Assembly (NCBI RefSeq): GCF_019192735.1
Contig: NZ_JAHTKP010000027.1
Span: forward strand, 35,197-99,196
Source of the DNA: Kitasatospora aureofaciens
GTDB taxonomy: Bacteria > Actinomycetota > Actinomycetes > Streptomycetales > Streptomycetaceae
DNA length: 64,000 nucleotides
Direction of reading: 5' to 3'
A program made the translations under genes and the position numbers. The notes beneath the pieces were generated by a model. The model worked only from the letters and a program-made list of their open reading frames with translations, searched no databases and was not told the origin of the DNA. Below, one piece after another: positions 23,672 through 30,456 of the stretch (position 1 is the first letter of the stretch; each line of letters begins with the position of its first letter).

Positions 23672-24208
23672 ATGGCTGACATCACGGAAACCGCGCCCGG
23701 CTGGCTCGCGCCCGAGGAGCTCGAAACCACGCGGGCGCAGATGCCGATCCTGTACGTCGAGGCCGTGCCGGTGCGGGTGGATGACGCGGGGGAGGTCACC
23801 CAGGTCGGGCTGCTGCTGCGGATCGGGCCGGACGGGACGGTCAGCCGCACGCTGGTGTCCGGACGGGTGCTGCACCACGAGCGGATCCGGGACGCGCTGC
23901 TGCGGCACCTGGAGAAGGACCTCGGGCCGGTGGCGCTGCCGCGGATCCCCGCCTCGTTGCAGCCGTTCACCGTTGCGGAGTACTTCCCGACCCTGGGGAT
24001 CACCGAGTTCCACGACCCCCGGCAGCACGCGGTGTCCCTCGCCTACATCGTGCCGGTGGCCGGCGACTGCCGGCCGCGGCAGGACGCCCTCGACCTCGTC
24101 TGGTTCAGCCCGGAGGAGGCCGCGTCGCCGCTGGTGCAGCAGGAAATGCCCGGCGGGCAGGGGGTGCTGCTCAAGCGGGCGCTCGCGCACGTCGGCTGCC
24201 TGGGCTGA
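23672..24208 (+). CDS. DUF4916/Nudix-like hydrolase family protein
   Basis: A 178-residue protein of a Nudix-related family common in actinobacteria. PILYVEAVPVRVDDAGEVTQ, GLLLRIGPDGTVSRTLVSGR and HERIRDALLRHLEKDLGPVA place the Nudix region, but the classical GX5EX7REUXEEXGU box is degenerate: RDALLRHLEKDLG aligns with REAxxRELxEElG. LDLVWFSPEEAASPLVQQEM is the C-terminal part. Hydrolytic activity is therefore uncertain. It ends nine bases before the DinB gene and may be co-transcribed, which would fit nucleotide sanitation. Confidence 0.75.
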   Translation: MADITETAPGWLAPEELETTRAQMPILYVEAVPVRVDDAGEVTQVGLLLRIGPDGTVSRTLVSGRVLHHERIRDALLRHLEKDLGPVALPRIPASLQPFTVAEYFPTLGITEFHDPRQHAVSLAYIVPVAGDCRPRQDALDLVWFSPEEAASPLVQQEMPGGQGVLLKRALAHVGCLG

Positions 24209-24217
24209 CGGCAGCCC

Positions 24218-25270
24218 GTGTCGGCCGACTGGGTGCTCCACGTCGACCTCGACCAGTTCATCGCGGCGGTCGAGGTCGCGCGGCGGCCGGAGCTGCGCGG
24301 CAGGCCGGTTGTGGTCGGCGGCACCGGGGATCCGACCGAGCGCGGGGTGGTGTCCACCGCCTCGTACGAGGCGCGCACGTACGGGATCCGGTCCGGCATG
24401 CCGCTGCGCGTGGCGGCCCGGCGGTGTCCGGACGCGGTGTTCCTGCCCGTGGACGCGCCGGTCTACCGGGAGGTCTCGGGGCGGTTCATGGACACGCTGC
24501 GCCGGTTCCCGGTCGTGGTGGAGCCGCTCGGCTGGGACGAGGCCTTCGTCGGGGCGCGCACCGACGACCCCGAGGCGCTCGCCGCCGGGATCCGCGCGGC
24601 GGTATGGGAGGAGACGGGCCTCCGGTGCTCGGTGGGCATCGGGGACAACCGGCTGCGCGCCAAGCTGGCCACCGGCTTCGCCAAGCCGACCGCCCCCGGC
24701 GGACCGCCCGCCGGGCAGGCCTTCCGGCTCACCCGCGACAACTGGGCGGCCGTCATGGCCGAGCGCCCGACGGACGCGCTCTGGGGCATCGGCGCCAAGA
24801 CCGCCCGGAAGCTGGCCGCGGCCGGGATCGGGACGGTCGCCCAGCTCGCCGCCGCCGACCCGGAGGAACTGGCCGCGCGGTTCGGCCCGGTGATGGGGCC
24901 CTGGTACCGGCTGCTCGCGCACGGCGCCGGTGACGCCGAGGTCACCGCGGCGCCGCACGTCGCGCGCTCGCACAGCCGCGAGACCACCTTCCAGCACGAC
25001 CTGGTGGACCGCGCCGAGATCGAACGGCACGTCGCCGAACTGGCCCGGCGGGTGGCCCGGGACGTCGCGGACGAGGGCCGCCCGGCCGTCCGCGTCACGG
25101 TGAAGGTCCGCCTCGCGCCGTTCCTCACGCACACGCACAGCGTCACCCTGCCGGCGCCGACGAGCGACGAGGGCGAGATCACCCGCGCCGCCCTGACGGC
25201 GCTGGAGCGCTTCGAGCGGGACCGGCCGGTCCGACTGCTCGGCGTGCGGGCCGAGTTCGGCGACGGGTAG
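24218..25270 (+). CDS. dinB: Y-family DNA polymerase IV (short DinB form)
   Basis: A 350-residue translesion polymerase. WVLHVDLDQFIAAVEVARRP gives the first metal-binding Asp, and GVVSTASYEARTYGIRSGMP is the nucleotide-binding finger. EPLGWDEAFVGA replaces the usual S(V/I)DEAYLD but keeps the Asp-Glu pair. CSVGIGDNRLRAKLATGFAKP, the HhH element WGIGAKTARKLAAAGIGTVA, and a little-finger domain with SRETTFQHDLVDRAEI follow. It ends at LGVRAEFGDG with no visible beta-clamp peptide, as in the mycobacterial DinB2 type. GTG start. Confidence 0.9.
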   Translation: MSADWVLHVDLDQFIAAVEVARRPELRGRPVVVGGTGDPTERGVVSTASYEARTYGIRSGMPLRVAARRCPDAVFLPVDAPVYREVSGRFMDTLRRFPVVVEPLGWDEAFVGARTDDPEALAAGIRAAVWEETGLRCSVGIGDNRLRAKLATGFAKPTAPGGPPAGQAFRLTRDNWAAVMAERPTDALWGIGAKTARKLAAAGIGTVAQLAAADPEELAARFGPVMGPWYRLLAHGAGDAEVTAAPHVARSHSRETTFQHDLVDRAEIERHVAELARRVARDVADEGRPAVRVTVKVRLAPFLTHTHSVTLPAPTSDEGEITRAALTALERFERDRPVRLLGVRAEFGDG

Positions 25271-25282
25271 GTCAGGCGGTCA

Positions 25283-25786
25283 TCATCGGACCTCGCCCTC
25301 CAGGACGTCCCCGCGCCAGGTCGCCAGCCGTGCGTCGATCGGGCCCGTGCCGTCCAGGACGTGGCGGCTGAAGGCGTCCCGTTCGTGGGCGAGGACCGCC
25401 GCCTCCCAGACGCACGGGGCGAGCCCCGAGCGGCCCGGGCGCAGCTGGGCGGGGTCGCCGGCCGGGCCGGTGAAGATCGCGAGGTCGGACATGTAGCCCT
25501 CGATCCAGGTGTGGACGAGGACGTAGTCGCCGTCGGCGCCCGCGTGGGTCAGGAGGACGGCGAGTCCGAGGGATCCGCGCAGGTGGGCGGAGGCGAGGTG
25601 GTCGGCGGCGATCCGCAGGGCGGCCTCGGCGTCCCGGGTGGTGACGGTGCGGCCGGGGGCCTCGATCGCGTAGTGCTTGACGAGGTGTCCGGCCGCCTCG
25701 GCGGTGCCCAAGGGGTGGACGGTACGGGCGTGGTGGCCGTCGGCCAGGGCGCGCAGTGGGCCGTCGTCGGGGATCTGGGTCGTCAT
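25283..25786 (-). CDS. Conserved hypothetical protein
   Basis: A 167-residue soluble protein starting MTTQIPDDGPLRALADGHHA. It has an N-terminal helical part (EAAGHLVKHYAIEAPGRTVT) and a beta-rich end (GDYVLVHTWIEGYMSDLAIF, VWEAAVLAHERDAFSRHVLD). No family was recognised. Its start overlaps the stop of a short upstream frame (ATGA), consistent with an operon. It converges on dinB with only 12 bases between the stops. Confidence 0.65.
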   Translation of the reverse strand: MTTQIPDDGPLRALADGHHARTVHPLGTAEAAGHLVKHYAIEAPGRTVTTRDAEAALRIAADHLASAHLRGSLGLAVLLTHAGADGDYVLVHTWIEGYMSDLAIFTGPAGDPAQLRPGRSGLAPCVWEAAVLAHERDAFSRHVLDGTGPIDARLATWRGDVLEGEVR

Positions 25787-25962
25787 GAGGCCATGATGCC
25801 CGGCGCGCGGTGCGGGCGTTCGGGCAGGACCCGCCAGTCCGGTTCGAGCGGCAGGACGTGGCCGGTGAGCGCGCGGACGTCGGCGGCGAGGTTCGCGCGG
25901 GAGCGCAGCGCGGGCAAGTCCCGGGCGGTGTAACGCTGGTGGGTGTCCGGGCCGGACCACAA
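25783..25962 (-). CDS. Short protein upstream of the hypothetical gene (possibly truncated)
   Basis: A 59-residue frame: LWSGPDTHQRYTARDLPALR, then SRANLAADVRALTGHVLPLE and PDWRVLPERPHRAPGIMAS. Composition and codon bias look coding, and the stop overlaps the next start by ATGA. The only start near is TTG; the frame continues upstream without a good start, so the gene may be 5'-truncated. No function is proposed. Confidence 0.4.
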   Translation of the reverse strand: MWSGPDTHQRYTARDLPALRSRANLAADVRALTGHVLPLEPDWRVLPERPHRAPGIMAS

Positions 25963-26041
25963 GGTGCGTAGTCGACGGCGTCGGCGTAGCTGTGTCGACG
26001 GGTCCCGGCCGGGTGCCGGTGGACCGTGATGGCCCGGTGGG

Positions 26042-26635
26042 TTACTCCTCCGCGGCGGGGGTCACGGGTACGGCGAGGCCCTGGACCGCTTGGGCGATGG
26101 CGGGGCGGAGGTGGTCGAGGGGGAGGTCGGCGCCGAGGATCATGCGGCGGAGTTGCGGCATGGCGAGGGTCCAGCCGACCAGGCCGAGGGTGAAGAAGAG
26201 CCGGGTGCGGGCGTCGTCGTCGACGTCCGCTGCCTCGGCGTCCGCTGCGCCGGCTGCTGCGCGGAGCTTGTCCTCGTAGTGGCGGGTGCGGGCCTGTTCG
26301 CCGGGGACGGGCTGGTCGCCGAGTTCGAGGGCTTCCCACATGAGGAGGCGCAGGGCCTCGGGGTGCGCGCGGTGGTAGTCGAAGAGCCGTTCGGCGTAGG
26401 CGGGCAGGTCGTCGTCGCCGGGCGGGACGGCCCGGGCGAGGTCCGCCATGAGGTGTTCGAGGACGGCGGCGAAGAGCTTGTTCTTGTCGCCGAAGTAGTC
26501 GTAGATCGCGCGCTTGTTGGCCTGGGCCTGGGTGGCGATGCGGTCCACGCGCGCGCCCGCGACGCCGTGGGCGGCGAATTCGGCGGTCGCCGCCGCGAGG
26601 ATCCGTTCCTTGGTTGCGGTCGAGTCGTAGGCCAT
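26042..26635 (-). CDS. TetR-family transcriptional regulator
   Basis: A 197-residue repressor starting MAYDSTATKERILAAATAEF. The HTH is GVAGARVDRIATQAQANKRA, followed by IYDYFGDKNKLFAAVLEHLM, the common AcrR-like ending. The C-terminal domain has EALRLLMWEALELGD. It is divergent from an MFS exporter, and a perfect palindrome sits 12 bases upstream of its start. Confidence 0.93.
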   Translation of the reverse strand: MAYDSTATKERILAAATAEFAAHGVAGARVDRIATQAQANKRAIYDYFGDKNKLFAAVLEHLMADLARAVPPGDDDLPAYAERLFDYHRAHPEALRLLMWEALELGDQPVPGEQARTRHYEDKLRAAAGAADAEAADVDDDARTRLFFTLGLVGWTLAMPQLRRMILGADLPLDHLRPAIAQAVQGLAVPVTPAAEE

Positions 26636-26646
26636 AGGGCGATGTT

Positions 26647-26662
26647 AACGAACCAGTTCGTT
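26647..26662. promoter_or_regulatory. TetR operator between regulator and MFS gene
   Basis: AACGAAC-CA-GTTCGTT is a perfect 7+2+7 palindrome. TTGACG overlaps its right end (26662-26667) and can serve as the -35 of the MFS gene. A weaker copy of the right half, TAGTTCGTTCG, lies at 26711-26721 close to the MFS start. Confidence 0.8.
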
Positions 26663-26731
26663 TGACGGGCGGGCAACGGTCTGCGACGCTCTCCACAGAT
26701 TCGAACCATCTAGTTCGTTCGGTTGGAGTTC

Positions 26732-27976
26732 ATGATGCCCCGAGTAGATCCACCCGCCGTATCCGGCAGGCTGCCGCTCCTCATGGCGCTGGCCTGCGGC
26801 GTCAGCGTGGCGAACGTGTACTTCCCGCAGGCCGTCACCCCGCTCATCGCCGACGGGTTGGGCATCGCCCCGGACGCGGCGGCGACGGTGGCGACCCTGA
26901 CCCAACTCGGCTACGCCGCCGGGATCTTCCTGCTCGTGCCGCTCGGCGACCGGCTCCCGCGCCGCCCGCTGATCACGGTGCTGCTCGCCGTCACGAGCTG
27001 CGCCCTGTTGGCGGCTGGACTTGCCCCGGGCGCCAGCGCACTGCTGGCGGCGAGCGCGGTCGTCGGCGCGGCCACCGTCGTGCCGCAGCTGCTGCTGCCC
27101 CTCGCGGCCGGCCTGGCCTCACCGGGCCGGCAGGGCAGCGTCATCGGCACCCTGCAGGGCGGACTGATCGGCGGGATCCTGCTCGCCCGCACCTTCGGCG
27201 GGGTCCTCGGGGAGCAACTCGGCTGGCGCGCCCCCTACTTGGTCGCCGCCGGCCTGACCGCGCTGCTCGCCGTGGTGCTCGGAACCGCCCTGCCCGCCAC
27301 CACCCCGGCGGTACGCGACCGCTACCGGTCGCTGCTCGCCGCCACCGTGCGGATGCTGCGCACCGAGGCGGACCTGCGCCGCTCGGCGCTGTACCAGGCC
27401 ACCCTGTTCGGCGGCTTCAGCGCCGCCTGGACCGCGCTCGCCCTGCTGCTCACCGGCCCCCACTACCGCATGAACGCCCAGGCGGTCGGGGTGCTGGCCC
27501 TGATCGGCGCGGCCAGCATGTTCTGCGCCCCGGCGGCCGGGCGCCGCGTGGACCGGTACGGCGCCGACAGGGTCAACCTCTGGTGCATCCTCGCGACCCT
27601 CGCCGCAGCGGCGGTGCTTGCCGCCGGCGCCGTGGGCGGCGCGGTGGGGCTGGCGGCCCTGGCGGGCGGGCTGCTGCTGCTCGACGTGGCGATCCAGTGC
27701 AGCCAGGTCGCCAACCAGGCCCGCATCTTCGCCCTGCGCCCCGAGGCCCGCAGCCGCCTGAACACGGCGTACATGACCTGCTCGTTCCTCGGCGGCAGCG
27801 CCGGGTCCTGGCTCGGTGTCCGCGCCTACGCCCGGTGGGGCTGGCCGGGCGTGTGCGCACTCCTCGCCCTCGCGGCGGTCCTCGCGCTCACTGCCCACCG
27901 CGCCGCGCGGCCGGCATCCCCAACGCTCCACCACTCCACGTCAGTTGACTCCAACTCCTTGAAGGATCTGCCATGA
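26732..27976 (+). CDS. MFS efflux transporter
   Basis: A 414-residue membrane protein with 12 helices. GVSVANVYFPQAVTPLIADG opens helix 1, and VPLGDRLPRRPLITVL is the helix 2-3 MFS motif. GTLQGGLIGGILLARTFGGV resembles the antiporter motif C region. This branch (YgaY/AraJ-like) usually exports drugs or sugars. The ATG follows GGAG; a TTG three codons upstream is possible. It is divergent from a TetR repressor and coupled by ATGA to a SnoaL-like gene. Confidence 0.9.
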   Translation: MMPRVDPPAVSGRLPLLMALACGVSVANVYFPQAVTPLIADGLGIAPDAAATVATLTQLGYAAGIFLLVPLGDRLPRRPLITVLLAVTSCALLAAGLAPGASALLAASAVVGAATVVPQLLLPLAAGLASPGRQGSVIGTLQGGLIGGILLARTFGGVLGEQLGWRAPYLVAAGLTALLAVVLGTALPATTPAVRDRYRSLLAATVRMLRTEADLRRSALYQATLFGGFSAAWTALALLLTGPHYRMNAQAVGVLALIGAASMFCAPAAGRRVDRYGADRVNLWCILATLAAAAVLAAGAVGGAVGLAALAGGLLLLDVAIQCSQVANQARIFALRPEARSRLNTAYMTCSFLGGSAGSWLGVRAYARWGWPGVCALLALAAVLALTAHRAARPASPTLHHSTSVDSNSLKDLP

Positions 27977-28362
27977 CGTTCCCCGCCATGCCCCTGTCCG
28001 TCCTCCAGTTCTTCCGCGCCTCCCAGCAGGGCGACGTCGACGCCTGGGCCGGCGCGTTCGCCGAGAACGGCGTCTTCCACGACCCGGTCGGCACCCCGCC
28101 CATCATCGGACGCCCCGCGATCCACGCCTTCATCGCGTCCGTCCTGCCCAACTTCCGGCCCTTCCTCGGGCTGACCCCGATCGAGGCGCACACCGTCGGC
28201 CGCCAGGTCGCCGTTTCCTGGCGCGGCGCCGCCGTCACCCTGGGCGGGACCCCGGTCAACTGGTCGGGCATCAACATCTACGAACTGGACGAGGCCGGCC
28301 TCATCCAGGAGGTCAAGGCGTACTTCAACCGCGCCATCTTCGAAGCCCAGCTCACCGGCTGA
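27973..28362 (+). CDS. SnoaL/NTF2-like protein
   Basis: A 129-residue cone-fold protein. MPLSVLQFFRASQQGDVDAW and AGAFAENGVFHDPVGTPPII are the typical SnoaL-like opening, with GRPAIHAFIASVLPNF next and GINIYELDEAGLIQEVKAYF at the end. Members are isomerases, cyclases or ligand-binding proteins. Its start overlaps the MFS stop (ATGA), so it is in the TetR-controlled operon and may act on the exported compound. Confidence 0.85.
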   Translation: MTFPAMPLSVLQFFRASQQGDVDAWAGAFAENGVFHDPVGTPPIIGRPAIHAFIASVLPNFRPFLGLTPIEAHTVGRQVAVSWRGAAVTLGGTPVNWSGINIYELDEAGLIQEVKAYFNRAIFEAQLTG

Positions 28363-28403
28363 GCACCCGGAGCGCCCGGGGGCTGCGCCGAGCGCGGATC
28401 ACA

Positions 28404-28437
28404 GGCCGCTTCCACCGGACGGTGGGAGCGGCCTTTT
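28404..28437. terminator. Rho-independent terminator
   Basis: A 13-base stem (28404-28416 with 28421-28433, one G-U pair) has a GGAC loop and is followed by TTTT. It ends the MFS-SnoaL operon and abuts the stop codon of the converging TetR gene. Confidence 0.85.
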
Positions 28438-29080
28438 ACATGCCGGCGGGGTCCGGGCTGTCGGGGACGCCGAAGTACCGGCGCGCGGAGTCGAGGATCT
28501 CGTGGGAGAGGTCGGCGTCGTCGGTCGCGCGGGCGAGGAGGACGGCGCCGACGAGGGTGGAGAGTTCGACGAGGGCGGTGCCTCGGTCCGTTTCGGCGTC
28601 GGCTCCGTCGGTCAGCTGCTGGAAGCCGTCGACGAGATCGCGCAGCCCGTCGGTGAAGGCGGTACGGATCGGAGCGCCGGGCTCGGCGCGGGCGGCGTCG
28701 GCGGCGAGCGTGACGGCCGGGCAGCCGTCGCCGGGGCGGTCCAGGTGGAGGGTCGACAGGTAGCGCGCCAGGTACTCCGCGCGGGCCGACCGATCAGCCT
28801 GGCCCTGGCCCGAATCCTGCTCCCGGTCCTGCTCCCGCTCCTGGTCGACGAGCCGGTCCATGGCCTGGCGGCGTTCGGTGAAGGCGGCCAGGAGGGCCTG
28901 GGCGATCAGATCGTCCTTGGAGGAGAAGTGGCGGTAGAAGCCGCCGTGCGTCAGCCCCGCGGCGGCCATCGCCTGGGGGACGCTGACCTGGTCGGCCCCC
29001 TTCTCGCGGATCAGCCGGGAAGTGTGGTCGATGACCTGCTGCCGGTGCTGCTGGGCCTCGGCTCGTGACGCTCGGGGCAC
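28436..29080 (-). CDS. TetR-family transcriptional regulator
   Basis: A 214-residue repressor starting MPRASRAEAQQHRQQVIDHT. The HTH is VSVPQAMAAAGLTHGGFYRH, followed by FSSKDDLIAQALLAAF. A charged insertion, DQEREQDREQDSGQGQ, lies between helices 4 and 5 and is unusual for the family. The C-terminal TetR_C domain includes GDGCPAVTLAADAARAEPG, with the Cys seen in several quinone- or electrophile-sensing regulators. It is divergent from an SDR gene. Confidence 0.92.
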   Translation of the reverse strand: MPRASRAEAQQHRQQVIDHTSRLIREKGADQVSVPQAMAAAGLTHGGFYRHFSSKDDLIAQALLAAFTERRQAMDRLVDQEREQDREQDSGQGQADRSARAEYLARYLSTLHLDRPGDGCPAVTLAADAARAEPGAPIRTAFTDGLRDLVDGFQQLTDGADAETDRGTALVELSTLVGAVLLARATDDADLSHEILDSARRYFGVPDSPDPAGM

Positions 29081-29128
29081 GGTCGGCCCTCCCTTCTTCG
29101 TATCCGGGTACTACTTTCGCACCCCTTA

Positions 29129-29148
29129 TAGATGATGGTAATAATCTA
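29129..29148. promoter_or_regulatory. AT-rich inverted repeat between TetR and SDR genes
   Basis: TAGAT (29129-29133) and ATCTA (29144-29148) are separated by ten bases in an otherwise AT-poor genome. TATAGAT and TAATCT could be -10 elements for the two directions. Likely operator-promoter of the divergent pair. Confidence 0.5.
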
Positions 29149-29178
29149 AACGCCATCCTGGAACGAGGGGAAACGCAC

Positions 29179-29880
29179 ATGACCGTGATCGAAGGCTCCG
29201 TCGCGCTGGTCACCGGAGGCCGGCGCGGCCTTGGCAAGGCGTTCGTCGAGGAGTTGCTGCGGCGAGGGGCGAAGAAGGTCTACGCCACCGCGCGCAAGCC
29301 CGTCCCGAGCGAGGACGGGCGGGTGGAGGTTCTCGCCCTCGACGTCACCGACGACGCTTCCGTCGCCGCCCTGGCCGAGCGCGCGCAGGACGTCGACCTC
29401 GTCTTCAACAACGCCGGCGTCCTGCACCCGGCACCGCTGCTCACGGCGGACCTTCGGCTGGTCCGGGACACGTTCGAGACCAACGTCCTCGGCCCGCTGC
29501 GGATCGCCCAGGCGTTCGCGCCGGTGCTGGCCGCCCGTGGCGGAGGCGCCCTAGTCGACCTGCACTCGCTGCTGTCCTGGGCCGCCGGAGCCGGCGCCTA
29601 CGGCGCGTCCAAGGCCGCCCTGTGGTCGCTCACGAACTCCCTGCGCCTCGAACTCGCCGCTCAGGGCACCCAGGTCGTCGGCGTCCACCTGGGCTTCGCG
29701 GACACCGAGATGGTGGCGGCGATCCCGGTCCCGAAGATCGCGCCCGCCGACGTCGCCCGCATCGTCCTGGACGGCGTCGAGCGCGGGGACACCGAGGTGC
29801 TCGTCGACGACGCCACCCGCGCGATCAAGGCCGCGCTCTCCGGACCCGTGGAGGGCCTCGCCGTCCCCGTCCGCCGCTGA
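29179..29880 (+). CDS. Short-chain dehydrogenase/reductase (SDR)
   Basis: A 233-residue SDR. SVALVTGGRRGLGKAFVEEL is the cofactor loop, VYATARKP suggests NADP use, and LVFNNAGVLHPAPL carries the NNAG motif. DLHSLLSWAAGAGAYGASKA gives the Ser-Tyr-Lys triad. The ATG at 29179 is preceded by GAGGGGAA; an in-frame start 38 codons upstream would cross the promoter. It is followed by a tautomerase-like gene on the same strand and probably shares its promoter. Confidence 0.92.
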   Translation: MTVIEGSVALVTGGRRGLGKAFVEELLRRGAKKVYATARKPVPSEDGRVEVLALDVTDDASVAALAERAQDVDLVFNNAGVLHPAPLLTADLRLVRDTFETNVLGPLRIAQAFAPVLAARGGGALVDLHSLLSWAAGAGAYGASKAALWSLTNSLRLELAAQGTQVVGVHLGFADTEMVAAIPVPKIAPADVARIVLDGVERGDTEVLVDDATRAIKAALSGPVEGLAVPVRR

Positions 29881-29899
29881 ACCGCCACCACATCCGAAA

Positions 29900-29929
29900 C
29901 TGCACCGCACTTCACTGCACCGCACTTCA
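29900..29929 (+). repeat. Two tandem 15-base repeats before the tautomerase gene
   Basis: CTGCACCGCACTTCA occurs twice back to back (29900-29914, 29915-29929), followed by a partial third unit CCGCACCG. It lies in the SDR-tautomerase spacer just upstream of the ribosome-binding site. It is probably a slippage product; an effect on coupling is possible. Confidence 0.7.
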
Positions 29930-29951
29930 CCGCACCGAACCGAGGAGAACC

Positions 29952-30374
29952 ATGCCCCTCTGGCACGTCTACCACCCTCCCGGCACCTACACCCCGCAGC
30001 AGAAGCAGCAACTCGCCGCCGACATCACCGGGTTCTACACCCGTTTCGGGCTGCCGAAGTTCTACGTCGTGACGCTGTTCCACGAGGTCGACGCCTCCTC
30101 GTTCTACGTGGGCGACGAGCCCTCGCGGAACGCCGTGCGGATCGTGGTCGAGCACATCGCCCGGCACACCGACGAGCCGGTCCTGCGCAAGCGGACCGGC
30201 GAGGTCCTCGCCGAGCTGCTCGCCCCGCACACCAAGGACCGCGGCCTGTACTGCGAGTTCCACATCGACGAAACGCCCCGGGACCTCTGGATGATCGACG
30301 GCATTGCCCCGCCCCCGTCCCACAGCGAGGCCGAACGCCGCTGGGCCGAGGAGAACCGCCCCACCCCGTACTGA
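29952..30374 (+). CDS. Tautomerase-superfamily protein (cis-CaaD-like)
   Basis: A 140-residue protein whose mature N-terminus would be Pro-2 (MPLWHVYHPPGTYTPQQKQQ), the catalytic base of the tautomerase superfamily. LAADITGFYTRFGLPKFYVV and NAVRIVVEHIARHTDEPVLR are typical of the longer cis-3-chloroacrylic-acid-dehalogenase-like branch. The ATG follows GAGGAG. It pairs with the SDR gene upstream, consistent with handling of small oxo-compounds. Confidence 0.85.
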   Translation: MPLWHVYHPPGTYTPQQKQQLAADITGFYTRFGLPKFYVVTLFHEVDASSFYVGDEPSRNAVRIVVEHIARHTDEPVLRKRTGEVLAELLAPHTKDRGLYCEFHIDETPRDLWMIDGIAPPPSHSEAERRWAEENRPTPY

Positions 30375-30389
30375 CGGCTCCTGCGGCGG

Positions 30390-30446
30390 CCACGAACGCA
30401 GACACCGCCGGCCCGTACCAGGGGCCGGCGGTGTCTGCGTTCGTGG
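30390..30446. terminator. Bidirectional terminator with a 25-base perfect stem
   Basis: Bases 30390-30414 are exactly complementary to 30422-30446 with a seven-base loop. It sits between the converging tautomerase and phospholipase-like genes. Confidence 0.9.
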
Positions 30447-30456
30447 GCCGTCCGGG

